Position numbers and translations under genes: made by a program
DNA from: Uloborus plumipes
Lineage: Eukaryota > Arthropoda > Arachnida > Araneae > Uloboridae
DNA: 64,000 nt
Assembly (NCBI GenBank): GCA_038373865.1
Contig: JAXGGA010002937.1
Location: forward strand, 47,825 to 111,824
Reading direction: 5' to 3'
Notes under the pieces: generated by a model
Told to the model about the DNA's origin: nothing
Seen by the model: the letters and a program-made list of their open reading frames with translations, nothing else
Database searches by the model: none
In this document: positions 42,361-53,555 of the stretch, one piece after another
How the letters are laid out: each line of letters begins with the position of its first letter
Position numbering within the stretch: the first letter of the stretch is position 1

Positions 42361-42954
42361 CTCACGAGTTTATGCGATGTTGTTTGTGGTAGTGGGAAAA
42401 GCTTGAACCTGAAACCATTAAAACTTTATATATAAAAATGAATGTATGTACCTATGTATCTATGAACCTATGAATGTATGTATGTCCTTTATAGACTCAA
42501 AAACTACCCGTCTGATTTCGTTAATAATTTCAGTTTGTTGTGTCCTCACTGAGCACATCAAGAGACCAATTAGAAAAAATCTGACAGGTAGTTCTTTTTT
42601 TAGTTTCCATTTTAGTTGAAACTACCACATAAAATCTCTATATTTTAATGGCTTTCCTACATTTAAATCTTTATTTAGTGCTTCATCTCAACTTCCAGTC
42701 GATAGCTAATTTTGCGTTTAATATTGTATTTCCTTCACGTGGTTTGCTGAGGTTTCTCTCAATTCAAATAGTTAAGAAATGTTTCTTTCGTGAGTATTCA
42801 CCCTTGAATATACAATACTGCTGTTTCTATTTCTTCAAAAGTAGAAACGCATTTTTTTAAAAAATCATCACAGCTAAATAACACATTTAAGTTTGATTTT
42901 ACGTTGTCTTTCACGCCGATTTAACTGACCACCTTGTCACAAAAAATTCCTTCT
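42361..42954. other. Spacer with (GTAT)n-like start
   Basis: 42428-42490 is TATG/TGTA-rich microsatellite-like sequence; the rest is unassigned. Confidence 0.45.
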
Positions 42955-43099
42955 TGGATTTCGCATGTAGCATTTTAACCCGCACGACGCTGGGCATATC
43001 CACTAGTTAACGAATAATTCGTTTTGTTTGGGCTATATGCCCAGGTTTTTTTGATGAGGACTACAATCTAGTGTTTTGCCTCCGTTACATATGATTTCT

Positions 43100-43212
43100 A
43101 TTACTTATATCTTGTACAGAAAATGTATGAAAGAGTTTCATCACAAAGGAAGGAAGGTACATCCGGAGCGAGGGTGGGAGTCGAACCCACAATCTCAGAG
43201 TTGGTATACGCC
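43100..43212 (-). mobile_element. SINE fragment with tRNA T-arm
   Basis: On the minus strand, GAGATTGTGGGTTCGACTCC then CACCCTCGCTCCGG is a tRNA 3'-half with a perfect B-box (GGTTCGACTCC); the 5' half and A-box are missing and replaced by the adjacent minisatellite. Confidence 0.6.
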
Positions 43213-43372
43213 CAAAATGTCGTGGCCGAAATGTCGCGGGTCAAAATGTCGTGGCCAAAATGTCGCCGAGAAAAAATGTCGCAGGTCAAAATGCCGTGGG
43301 TCCAAATGTTGCCAGTCCAAAATGTCGCGGTCCAAAATGTCGCGGGCAAAAATGTAGCTGGTCCAAAATGTC
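43213..43372. repeat. ~15-17-bp minisatellite (AAAATGTCGCGG)
   Basis: About ten imperfect units of CCAAAATGTCGCGGGT type. Overlapping frames translate to Cys/Arg/Gly-rich repeats, an artefact of the unit. Confidence 0.85.
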
Positions 43373-43465
43373 ATGGATTGACATGTTGGATTTCACTTCT
43401 TGGATTTTACATGTTGCATTTTAACCCGCATGACGCCGGGCATATCCACTAGTTAACGAATAATT

Positions 43466-43830
43466 GAAAATATTCTTCCAGCCTTATGAGTGCTCTTTTT
43501 TCTTCTTCTTTATTTTGACAGAGAATTCTAGTGTAACCTTACACACAGGAATTGGTGAAACGTTGCGCTGTAGTTACATTACCGTTTCGTAACCTTCCAC
43601 ATGTGATGTGCTTCCTCACACCAGATATATCGTTAATTTTCTCCAGTGGAGGCGTGCACTGCTACCGCCGTATTTATTCAGAAAGGTTTCGAAAATTGTT
43701 TTATAGTATTTAGTAGAGTCCATTGAGGGCGGGGAGGAGGGAATGAATACTGAAGAAAGTGTCAAGTATCGCTATCTGCTTTCAAGACTGAAACACTTAT
43801 AGGGAAGTGAATATTACTGCACACTGCAAA
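43466..43830. other. Spacer, unassigned
   Basis: No gene recognised. Confidence 0.45.
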
Positions 43831-44071
43831 TAAAGCTCCTTTAGAGGACAGGCTGACTTGTCCGACATTATAGTTCCAAGACATTCTTGGATCCAGCCTT
43901 GTTACACGTATTTAAAACACATTAATATTGTACCTGGTTGCTATGGCGTAAAATAACTTATGATTAGTTGGATAAAGCACCATATTAGGTAAATTTAAAA
44001 AGATAACTTATTTCTCGAATTGAAAAACAGTTTATTGGGAAATTTTTGATGAAATTAGGTCTATTTTTATA
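43831..44071. mobile_element. hAT MITE TAGAGCTCC family, copy 2, truncated
   Basis: TAAAGCTCCTTTAGAGG and the following bases through GGTCTATTTTTATA match 33320 onward with few changes. The right half of the element is missing after about 44071. It lacks the 187-bp insertion, so it shows the empty-site form of that region, though with some local loss there. Confidence 0.8.
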
Positions 44072-44376
44072 CCGAAAAATATACCATAATCGGGTTCCGA
44101 TTTCAATTTCAAAAAAATTCTGAGAGACTCATCATTTAAGTTATTCTACAATTGCATTATAAGAGTTCAATTATTCAAAATAAGGAGTAGAGGCCTACCC
44201 TTCTCTCATCATGATAGAAAATCTCCTAAAATTGTTTTGAAACTTTTATTTCGAAAAATTACAATAGAAGCGTTCTTGAACACATCCCTTCCATTGGCGT
44301 AACCAAAATGGCCAAAAATTGCATCTTCATGTCTTATGTTTTTATCTTCCTGTGGAGAGAGGACTCTACTAACATC
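44072..44376. other. Repetitive, degenerate spacer
   Basis: TTTTATTTCGAAAAATT recurs loosely at about 44250, 44680 (TTTTCAAAAATTGC) and 44975, suggesting an old tandem or dispersed repeat across 44100-45010. Confidence 0.4.
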
Positions 44377-44627
44377 CAGTGCCGGATCTAGAAGGGAGGG
44401 GGGGGGCAGACCTAGAAGGGGTTTTACTTCCCCTTAGCCACCCGGAGGAACAATCCGTGCATCTTCCTCAGGTGGCAACTTATGTGGGGTAGCAAATTCA
44501 CCCTATTTCTACGTGCGTTATCTTTTCTCTTTTTTTTTATTGAAAATTGATATAAACACTACAACTATGCTGGGTTAGGGCAGCAAGGGTTTTTACTCGT
44601 CTTCGAAAAATTGATGATCCGGCTCTG
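44377..44627. mobile_element. hAT MITE, near-exact TSD
   Basis: CAGTGCCGGATCTAGAAGG and, inverted, CAGAGCCGGATCATC ends; flanks CTAACATC and CTAATAGC agree at 6 of 8. The interior has a G-run. 251 bp, non-coding. Confidence 0.7.
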
Positions 44628-45134
44628 CTAATAGCATCGAAGATCCTTCACAACTACGTTTTTTGAACTTTGATTTTCAAAAATTGCTGCGGGCGAGTCC
44701 AAGAGCATCGATCTTTCCTCTATTGATGTACCATAGTTGGAGCCTACGATCGCAATTATAAGATTTCAATTTCGAAATATTTCCAAGTGAAGGGCATTCC
44801 TGAACCTCCCTCACCACCAACCTTTTTAAGGTTGGTGGTGAGGGAGGCTTTTTAAGGTTTTTTAAAACTTATTTTTAGAACTTCAATTTTTTTTAATTTT
44901 CACTAGGAGGCTCCCTTACTCCCTCGGACGAAAAGGAAAGGAAAGAAGTAATCTTCTAAAATTACTTTTTTAAAATTTTCATTTCGAAAAATTGCCGTAG
45001 AACAGACAGACCCCAAACTCTGTTTCATTCCTTAGTGTAACCAAAGACGGTTTACAATCACATCACATTTAACCCATTTATGCACAAGCTTTTTTAAACA
45101 TTTCTTTTTTTCAAATTTTGACTGCTTAAAACTA
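44628..45134. other. Spacer with a strong hairpin at 44805-44847
   Basis: CCTCCCTCACCACCAACCTT and its perfect inverse are separated by TTT (20-bp arms). Surrounding DNA is the degenerate repeat noted at 44072; 45069-45134 repeats 5784-5850. Confidence 0.6.
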
Positions 45135-45280
45135 TAAGACTCGACTGATGCATCGGCGCCGATGGTTGAAATTTTTCCCATCGGCCATCGGCATCGGCCG
45201 CCGATGCTAACATGGAAAAAACATCGGCCCATTGGCCTCAAAAATATCTAAATGCCGATGCAAGGCCGATGTTTTTTTTT
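45135..45280. mobile_element. Left end of a hAT-like element with GCCGATG palindromes
   Basis: TAAGACTCGACTGATGCATC followed by repeated ATCGGC / GCCGATG motifs, the same design as 60312 (TAGGGGTGCGACATCGA). No right end found, so a fragment. Confidence 0.5.
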
Positions 45281-45911
45281 TTAAGTTTTTTTAAGAGGAA
45301 ATTCTATTTTCTCTATTTTTTACTTCACAATTAAAAGTATGTTCAGCATGTGGCTTGAAATCGGGCAGCAAATGGGATCAACACAGTTCTGGGTTTTGGA
45401 ATTTTCCGAATCGGGCTGATACCGAAATTTTCACAACACAGCAGACATTTTCCGAGTGATTGCTTTGATGCGAATTTTAAGAATTACAGTAAAACCTCCC
45501 AATAACGGAACCGGAAGTTTTGTCCGTTATTGGGAGGTGTTCACTATTAGGGAGGATTATACTCAGATTTTACCTATCAGTTTAATGCAGAATTATGATA
45601 CTGAATATGTACCATTGCCATCTTGCACTACGATACTGATAATTTGTGTATTATTTACTATATCTCGCTTGAGTTCATATCATTTTACCTTTGCACTTTT
45701 AATGCCTTTTCATTGCAATTATTTGAGCCCCCCCCCCCCCAACCTAATACCTCTTACCGTATCTTTTTATTAAAAACATAGTTTGCCTGCCTACGCATTT
45801 TTTTCCACTGTTCCATGGTAATCTATGAGAAATTTTCCTTAAAAAATTACAATTGTAAATAGGTCGACGGCCTCTATAACTTCCTATCGTATACTCATTA
45901 CTCAAGTCTAT
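45281..45911. other. Spacer with a Tigger-like end at 45489
   Basis: TA-CAGTAAAACCTCCCAATAACGG at 45489 is a typical pogo/Tigger terminus and forms a hairpin with CCGTTATTGGGAGG at 45522-45535; the other end is absent. A C-run lies at 45728-45740. Confidence 0.5.
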
Positions 45912-46203
45912 GGCAGGAATTCAAGTGAAACACCATTGCAATTGCTTCGATGCGATCGCAAAATAAATGCTAATGCAACTTAATTTGAAACTAACGTCAC
46001 TACGGGTGGAGCCAATAAGAGCTCACAAGCAGTCAGCGATCTCCTCTTATTCGCCAAGTAGGCTGTGACGTTTTATCTAGCTCGTTTTTTATAGGCAAGC
46101 GTCACGCTGACGTCACTATGTTTTTATCAAGAAACGTTCTAATGTAATTCATTTCCAGTAGCGATTGTAATTTGCGATCGCCTGTTTCACTTGAATTCCT
46201 GCC
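45912..46203. mobile_element. 292-bp MITE with promoter-like core
   Basis: GGCAGGAATTCAAGTGAAAC and its exact inverse at 46184-46203 are the TIRs; TAT on each side (45909-45911, 46204-46206) may be a 3-bp TSD. On the minus strand the interior has TGACGTCAGCGTGACG, CCTATAAAAAACG, TTATTGGCTCCACCC and TAGTGACGTTAG: a CRE palindrome, a TATA-like box, an inverted CCAAT, a CACCC and a further TGACG. The core also occurs at 14033-14212. Confidence 0.8.
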
Positions 46204-46371
46204 TATTTTATTTGAACTATATCGGGGTGAGATACGATGGATACAATGTCGGAGCAGCTAAAATTATGTTTTGTTGAGGAAAAAAAATATTTTGGATCAT
46301 GCTGGAAGAAAAAAAAACAATCTTGGAGCAGGCTGAAGCAGGCCTACAGTTTTAGCGCGAATGAAGCAAAA

Positions 46372-49040
46372 AAAAACTAGCTGTCGTGGCCGTCACGAAA
46401 CTTTCTTCTATATCTATTTTATGAATTCCGGTTAAAAAATAAAATACTCGCCCGAATAGTTGGAGACAGCTCCAATTCCCCAATTATCTTATTACCCTTG
46501 CAAATGCAAAATCAATAAGCGAAATTGGAAATCATTGCAAAAGCCTTGTTTAGATTAACTGCAAACATTTTATTCGTTAGTAAAAAGAAATTGACAAAAG
46601 TTTAAAAAATTTCAAATAATTGAAAGTTTTCAGACATTTTGATAATTAAATAGCGTGAATGCGATTTTTCAATGAATTTATTTTTCGCATTGTTGACTAA
46701 GCGCAAAAATCACCCCACCCTCCCGCTGAGGCGATTGGCGCCAAAATTTAATCGATGCTTGCTTCCATATTGGGTTAGTGTTATTCCAAATTTCATTCAA
46801 ATCGCAGCAATATTTCTCAAGATATAGCAGGTGCAATGACAAAATAAGCACTTTTGATTACACGACCCCCTTTTAAGCAATTGATACAAAAATTAAATCA
46901 GCTCTTGTACTCTTTAACGTCTACTTGAGCACCATTTTTTGTTCGATTTCGTTCATTACTTCTCGAGATATAGCGGTTAAATTAAAAAAGAAGAACGCTC
47001 GATTGCTCCCCCCCCCCCTCTTTGAGATATTGACACACAAATTGAATCAGAACCTGTACTTAATAGGGAGATTATAGTTACTTCGTGAGATATAGCAATC
47101 ACCCACGCGCAGAAAACGTTCGATTGCTCCACCCCCTTTGGAGGAATTCGCTAAAAAAGTCAGGTGCACCAGTTCACATGGTGGTACAATCATAGAAAAA
47201 AAAACGAAACACTCTGAATTATTCGGCTGCTATACTTGCTAAGAACAAAAGAAAGGTGTCTTCTGACATGGATTAAAGTCTTCTTTGGAACTATGTGAGT
47301 AAAATTTTGTTAAGGGGCTATATACAAAGTGAAATGAACTCAAAGTCTGAATTTTCAAATAGGAACCCCTACATTTGGTTGGCGCGGAGGGCCAAAAGTA
47401 AGCTGGGTACCAAGCGGCATTAGGACCAGTAGAACAACAGTTATGACCCACCAAAGATTTAGGGACCACCACCACATTAAAATGCTATTTTCAAGGTCAA
47501 AGTTTACAAAGAGTAGACAAATCATATTTTTCGAAGAAATTAACTAAAGCTAATCGCTATAATACGTTTGCTTTTTGTAATTAATTAAAAATTCTCGGGA
47601 TTTGTTAAAGTTATAATATTTTTTGAAACTTAGGCGAGAAAACCCTGCTGTTAGAGGTTCAAGGGAAAAATGCAGCATTGTATCTTTTTGTTTAAAGAAA
47701 GATAAATGCATACTTTTTGCTATACACTAACTGAGGCAGCACATACCTTCTGGAAAGAGGTTACGTTTTAAAAGTCTTCGTATTTATATAAATTACTGTA
47801 TTAGGATTAGCAATAATGTTAAAACCGTGGCTCAGAATTTAAAAAAACGTCTAATCGTTACGGAGTATTTCGAATAACCTTCCGAGATGCCACATTTTTG
47901 TGTGATTTTAAGTGTCCAAGTAAAAAGTTTTCTGAATTGCTGCATGTTGCATGAAAGCAGACTTGTCACTATTGGATAAAAAGTTGAATTGTCTACCAGT
48001 TTTAAAATATACTCAGCAGTGTTATTAACCGTTTTTCTATCAACGTATTATTACTGTTGAAAACCATATACTATATAAAAACGCTGAGCACATTCCACAA
48101 CTGGTGAATAAGATATTCCTTTTTTTAACAAAAAAATTCCCTTTTGTTTCAGTTTGCACAGTTGTATATGGTCCCGATAAATGGTTCTTTTACCATATCT
48201 CAAAAACTACTGGATATTTTGAGCTCCCATTTTGGATTCTCTTTTGAAACCACTTCTGGATTGTTTCTACATCAAAATATTATTTGGTTTCAGATCATCA
48301 TTTTTTCAAATATTAATTTCATAATTCATAAAAAATTCAAAATTTCATCTGAAAGGAAATCAATGACGTTTTTACTGTTGGCTTGGTTCATACTTTGATA
48401 TAAAAAAACAATCTTCGCCGTACATAACATGGTTTAGGTGTTATATGCACAAGTATCAAAAATATTTTTAACATTACGGGATGGTTTTTTCTCAGTCCAA
48501 TTGTGACGCAACGGCTGTAGCAAATTTTAAACGATTGGGTACACAAAGTTAAATGATGTTGTTGATCACAAATATGCGATAAAAAATGTGGGTTTTCATA
48601 GAAAATTTTAAAGTTGATGCCGATTTTTATATGAAGACTACCTTTTAACAACAATTTACCGATAGAAATTTGTAGAGCACATTATTCCTGAAAAAATTAT
48701 ATATTACAAGTGTCTCTAGTGTTAATAATCTTTGAATACGAGCGAGTGTTTCTTTTTTTTTTTCCATGACTGTACATATGTGCAAAAATTTTTGTTCGAT
48801 TTAATGCAGTAGTTTTTGCTCTAGCGCGGCCACAAAAACACTGTGTGTCTGTGTGTGTGAGAGCCTGTATGGTCACACACATACAGGCTCACACACACAC
48901 ACACGCACAGACACACATTTTCCAAAAATGATCGAAATGAACTCAACGCACCTCAAAACGCGCAAATCCGTCAAAATTCGACATTCGAAAATTTTCACGA
49001 ACAGGAATGCCATTTTGATGCAAGATTCAGCAAAATAAAA
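46372..49040 (+). repeat. 144-bp-array element, copy a, split by an insertion
   Basis: Begins AACTAGCTGTCGTGGCCGTC as copy b does at 52055. It includes about two 144-bp-type units (GAGATATTGACACACAAATT, GCGATTGCTCC types) at 46850-47140 and, after the 47187-48772 insertion, GTGCAAAAATTTTTGTTCG, TGCTCTAGCGCGGCCAC, a CA/TG hairpin (48840-48905) and ATTCGAAAATTTTCACGAA. The terminal TATAGAAGAAAGT of copy b is missing. Confidence 0.8.
47187..48772. mobile_element. 1586-bp Tc1/mariner-type element with TA TSD
   Basis: CAATCATAGAAAAAAAA and, inverted, CAGTCATGGAAAAAAAA, both followed within the TIR by GAAACACTC, about 29 bp in all; TA on each side (47185-47186, 48773-48774). Copy b of the host repeat has the uninterrupted site GGTGGTACATATGTGC at 53185, proving insertion at TA. 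No transposase is recognisable; frames of up to 88 codons match no family I know. Decayed or non-autonomous. Confidence 0.88.
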
Positions 49041-50153
49041 AATCAAACTAGGAGCAAAAGTAGCAAAAAAAAAAAGTGCAAGCTCACTCTTTTTTTTTTT
49101 TTCATGGTTATTTATTTTTCAATATATTATTACAAAATAAGTTATGTAACTGTCGCAGCTTTTAACGAACATGTAAATATTTCTGTTCATACATTTTAAG
49201 TATAGCGAAATTCAAGCTTTTTCTTAGTATTGTGATTTATCTGTTGCCTTTTTAGCCTACTTTCCCGTTAAAAGGGAAAAAAACGAAAAAAGCATTAAAA
49301 GTGGTTTAATGCATCATAAAATTATCACCAGGTCCAAAAAAACGTCAAACAGAAACAAAAACATTTTTAAAAAAAACGGCCTTTTTGGCGCAGGCCTCTT
49401 TGGCTCGACCGTTTCGGCGCAAAATCCTTTTCGGCGCTGCCGTTTCGGCGCGAAAACAATTTCAACGGTACCCGTCTGGAAATGTATTTAATTTTGTGAT
49501 GAAGTTTTTCCAGGAGATTTACTTCAATTATTTATTGTTCAAAAAAAGTTGTTCACGAGTTAAAAATTCATGTAATTATTTATAAATGAACCTTCTGTGT
49601 AAACTTTAACTGTGATCTATATTTTTATAGGGTAGTTGGGGTAAATTGAAAGACGGGGTAAATGAAAACAAAATATTTCTGAACTTTCAGTAATTTCTTA
49701 CACGAATAATATCGGGACTGCAGAGTGCAGAGTCGGATGTCGGGGTTCTAGGCGGGAGCTAACATAGGTCGAGTTTGGCAGTGACTACTCCTTCTTTACC
49801 TCAAAGTTAATCCGACTCATACTCAGAAAAGTATGAATGAGAAACTGCAAAATGTGCAACAGTATTACTTAATGAGTTAGAGGCCTGCATAGTGCCTGGA
49901 AGGGAATTCATGTATTTGCTTTGGGTATTATTAATTGTTTTTCTCTCATAACAATTTCTTTCAAGAACCATCTTTGTAAATTAATGCACTACATTTACAT
50001 TTCATACATGTGACGCCGACAACAAAATTGTTACAACCGCAAAGCAGGGACGGATATATAAAACGCAGGGATGAAAAACAGAAAGAAAAAAAAACAGGGC
50101 AAATAAATTGTTTTATTTGTTTATTTACTTTATGTATGTTTATTTACTTATAT
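49041..50153. other. Unassigned region, one GCGC-rich repeat
   Basis: 49375-49480 has repeated TTTCGGCGC units, similar in inverse to 51530-51605; both may be ends of one element family. 49625-49670 has GGGGTAAATTGAAAGACGGG. No gene. Confidence 0.4.
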
Positions 50154-50194
50154 ATAACTTTTATAACCAAAAACATTTTGGTTATAAAAGTTAT
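50154..50194. repeat. Perfect hairpin, ~19-bp arms
   Basis: ATAACTTTTATAACCAAAA and its inverse around a short ACA loop. AT-rich; could be a tiny MITE. An ATT microsatellite follows at 50263-50287. Confidence 0.75.
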
Positions 50195-50587
50195 CTTACG
50201 TTTCCATGGTTATAAATTGCAAAAATTTGGATGCTTGCATTGCTAAGCAAAAGTAGGTGTTTTATTATTATTATTATTATTATTATTTTATGTCACGACC
50301 ACAACAAGTACAAAAAGTACAAATTACTATTTCTCACATGCATTTTTTTTTTTTTGAAAGTTGATACTTTGTGCGAATCGATGCGTAAAGCTTACTTTTG
50401 GTCACATGTATTAAAATTAAAAGCTAAAATTTTAATTACTGGATTTAAAGAAACATACATTCGTACAATTGTCACAGCCGCAACAATGGAGAGAGCAAAC
50501 AATAAATAAATAATGAAAAGAGTAAACAAATTTTTTAAAGTAATTAGCGAAAGGATGTAAATTTATTTTGAAAAATAATAACTATTA

Positions 50588-50731
50588 GGGCCCTGCTCCA
50601 CATTAGCGTAAAGCAGAAAAATAAAGCAGAAAAGTAAAATGGATTACATAGTGTTCCTATGGAAAGTACAAAGGTTTTCGGTTTCTGCCTTCGGTTTCGG
50701 TCGCGTTTTACGCTGATGTGGATCAGGGCCC
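50588..50731. mobile_element. 144-bp Harbinger-type MITE, copy 2, TSD TTA
   Basis: GGGCCCTGCTCCACATTAGC...GCTGATGTGGATCAGGGCCC, TTA on each side (50585-50587, 50732-50734). Identical in length to 41503-41646 and nearly identical in sequence, so the family moved relatively recently. Confidence 0.9.
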
Positions 50732-50814
50732 TTAGGGATTAGAACTAACTTTCAAAAATAAATAATTATTTTCTCAATTAAAAAAAATCAAACATTGTCC
50801 TAAATTTACCTGAA

Positions 50815-51139
50815 TACTCATGTAATGAAAAATGATCAAATAAGCTTTGTGCTGAACTATATTTGAAGTTAAAAATCAACGTAAATAAAGCACAAATAAG
50901 GTAGAAAGTACAGCAAATAGCTATTTCAAGGCTACAATGGAGCCCCTTCCTCAGTGCAAGAAGCTCAGCAAACAACATGAAAGCTGTCAGTTCTCTTACA
51001 GCTTTCATGTTGTTTGCTGAGCTTCTTGCACTGAGGAAGGGGCTCCATTGTAGCCTTGAAATAGCTATTTGCTGTACTTTCTACCTTATTTGTGCTTTAT
51101 TTACGTTGATTTTTAACTTCAAATATACTCATGTAATGG
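50815..51139. repeat. Perfect ~128-bp-arm palindrome flanked by a 13-bp direct repeat
   Basis: 50862-50989 and 50999-51126 are inverse copies with a 9-base spacer (CAGTTCTCT); no mismatch was seen. TACTCATGTAATG occurs on both sides in direct orientation (about 50817-50829 and 51127-51139), with about 32 extra bases on the left side only. Mirror frames on the two strands encode the same peptide and are by-products. Confidence 0.85.
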
Positions 51140-52052
51140 TTCTCAATGATTACGCTTAGCTTTTTAGTTATTCTAAAAAGTGTTTTCATGTGATGAAACT
51201 ATGTACAATAGCTGCCGATGCTAGAAAAAGAAGTTGTCACCACAGAAACACAAAATGCATTTCTCAAAAAGTTGGACATAGGACTTTTGCCTACCATTTA
51301 AAGGACCATTGCCCTTACTTGAGAATTTTTCAACACCTTTTTATTTAAGTTATCGTAACAAAACATGCCATGTTGACATGAGCTCTCTTTTTGACGGTGT
51401 ATAATTTTAAATAATTTTTACCAGGCTTCAAAGGCACCAAATCCACTAAATTCCTCCCCAACTTTCTTTTCTCTCTTTTTTAAATTAATATTTATAGCAT
51501 TCAAAAAATTCAGAATGTTAAAATCTGGCCCCGGATCGGCCGCGCCGAAATGGCCTGCGCTGAAACAGCAGCGCCGAATCGGTGGCGCCGTAACGTACCG
51601 GACCCCTAAATATGATACGTAAAACAACAGAAAATAAAATGTTGGAGAGTACTTTTCTGTATATTGTTGTAATAATAAAATTTAAAAAAAAAACACACAC
51701 CAAAATCTACACATTTTTGGTAAAATATGTCGATATGTCAATAAAATATAGCAAATATATTTGACACAGCTAAACAGAAAAAAAAATCTTTCCCAACAAA
51801 ATTTTAACAAATTTCTTAAGTACTTGACATAAAATTTCGAAATTTTGTTTAAAAAGCGAAAGAAAAAAGCCTCCCCCCCACCCAAAAAAAAAAAAAAAAT
51901 TAAAAAAAAAAGCAGTTCTTACTCAACAGCAATTTTACGTGTGATACAAATCCTAAGTATGATGCATTCCAGTTACCTCAATAAAACTTTCAAAAATGAA
52001 AACTAGGAAACTTCATTATTTTCATTCTTACTTTTTGGTCCTATGCAAGAAA
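51140..52052. other. Spacer with GCGCCGAA-rich end at 51530-51605
   Basis: GGCCGCGCCGAAATGG, AGCGCCGAATCGG, GGCGCCGTAACGTACCGG: short repeats of GCGCCGAA type resembling 49375-49480 inverted. The rest is AT-rich; an A-run lies at 51883-51912. Confidence 0.45.
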
Positions 52053-53433
52053 AAAACTAGCTGTCGTGGCCGTCACGAAACTTTCTTCTATATCTATCTT
52101 ATGAATTCCGGTTACAAAATAAAATACGTACTCGCCAGAATAATTGGAGACAGCAGCTCCAATTTCCCAATTATCGTAATAACCCGGCAAATGCAGAATC
52201 AATGAGCGAAATTGGAAATCATTGCAAAAGCCTTGTTTAGATTAATTGCAAACATTTTATTTTTAGTAAAAAGAAATTGGCAATAGTTAAAAATTTCAAA
52301 TCATTGAAAGTTTTCAGCTGTTTTGATAATTAAATAGCGTGAAAGCGATTTTTTAATGAATTAATTTTTCGCATTGTTGACTAAGCGCAAAAATCACCCC
52401 ACCCTCCCCCTGGGGCGATTGGCGCCAAAATTTAATCGATGCTTGCTTCCAGAATGAGTTAGTGTTATTCCAAATTTCATTCAAATCGCAGCAATATTTC
52501 CCGAGATACAGTAGGTGCAATGACAAAATAAGCACTTTTGATTGCTCCACCCCCCTTTGAGATATTGACACACAAATTGAATCAGCTTTTGTACTCAATA
52601 GGGTCTACCTATGAACCTATTTTCGTTTGATTCTGCCGGTTACTTTCTGAGATATAGCAGTCACCCCCACGCAGAACACGTGCGATTGCTCCACCCCCCT
52701 TCGAGATATTGACAAACAAATCAAATCAACACCTGTACTCAGTAGGGTCTACCTATGGACCAATTTTCGTTTGATTCCGCCGGTAACTTCCTGAGATATA
52801 GCAGTCACCCCCGCGCAGAACACGTGCGATTGCTCCACCCCCCTTCGAGATATTGACAAACAAATTGAATCAGCTCCTGTACTCAGTAGGGTCTACCTAC
52901 AAACCAATTTTCGTTTGATTCCGCCGATTACTTCTTGAGATATAGCAATCACCCCCGCGCAGAACACGTGCGATTGCTCCACCCCCCTTCAAGATATTGA
53001 CAAACAAATTGAATCAGCACCTGTACTCAGTAGGGTCTACCTATGGACCAATTTTCGTTTGATTCCGCCGGTTACTTCCTGAGATATAGCAATCACCCCC
53101 GCGCAGAGCACGTGCGATTGCTCCACCCCCCTTGGAGGAATTCGCTAAACAAAGTCAGGTGCACCAGTTCACATGGTGGTACATATGTGCAAAAATTTTT
53201 GTTCGATTTCATGCAGTAGTTTTTGCTCTAGCGCGGCCACAAAAACTGGTCACACACATACAGACTCACACACAGACAGACAGACACACAGACAGACACA
53301 CAGACAGACATTTTCCAAAAATGGTCGAAATGGACTCAGCGCACCTCAAAACGTGCAAATCCGTCAAAATTCGACATTCGAAAATTTTCACGAAACCAAT
53401 ACTTTCTTCTATATATTAGATATAGAAGAAAGT
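52053..53433 (+). repeat. 144-bp-array element, copy b
   Basis: Starts CTAGCTGTCGTGGCCGTC, runs through a unique 5' part matching copy a, then an array with TGCGATTGCTCC at 52681, 52825, 52969 and 53113 (an exact 144-bp period) plus a diverged first unit near 52537. After the array come CACATGGTGGTACATATGTG, CTAGCGCGGCCACAAAAAC, (CAGA)n at 53270-53310 and the terminal palindrome ACTTTCTTCTATATAT / ATATAGAAGAAAGT at 53401-53433. Non-coding; class unknown. Confidence 0.8.
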
Positions 53434-53555
53434 AAAAACAGGTCCAATAAAAGAAAACAAGCCTCTCTTTATTCTTCTATTTATATCTTGTTAATAAGGT
53501 TCATGTGCACGGATTCAAATACATGTACTGTCATGCCTAAATAACGTTTTTAATA

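Larger units (their letters stand above)
42955..43465. repeat. Direct-repeat-flanked block
   Basis: TTCTTGGATTTCGCATGTAG and on through CATATCCACTAGTTAACGAA at 42951-43017 recurs as TTCTTGGATTTTACATGTTG through the same end at 43398-43462. Between them lie a minus-strand SINE fragment and a minisatellite. It could be a tandem segmental duplication or the flanks of an insertion. Confidence 0.7.

Noticed and set aside
43076..43452. Cys/Arg/Gly-rich repeat protein
   Set aside because: The repeats come from a ~16-bp minisatellite read in several frames, all open by chance.
42951..43462. Direct repeats as LTRs of a retrotransposon
   Set aside because: Only ~65 bp, no TG...CA ends, no primer site or polyprotein, and the interior is a minisatellite.
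47239..47475. Transposase of the TA-flanked element
   Set aside because: 78 codons, Pro/Cys-rich, without D-E/D motifs; no similarity recognised.
50778..51159. Two opposite frames encoding the same Leu-rich peptide
   Set aside because: Produced by the perfect palindrome; no independent coding evidence.
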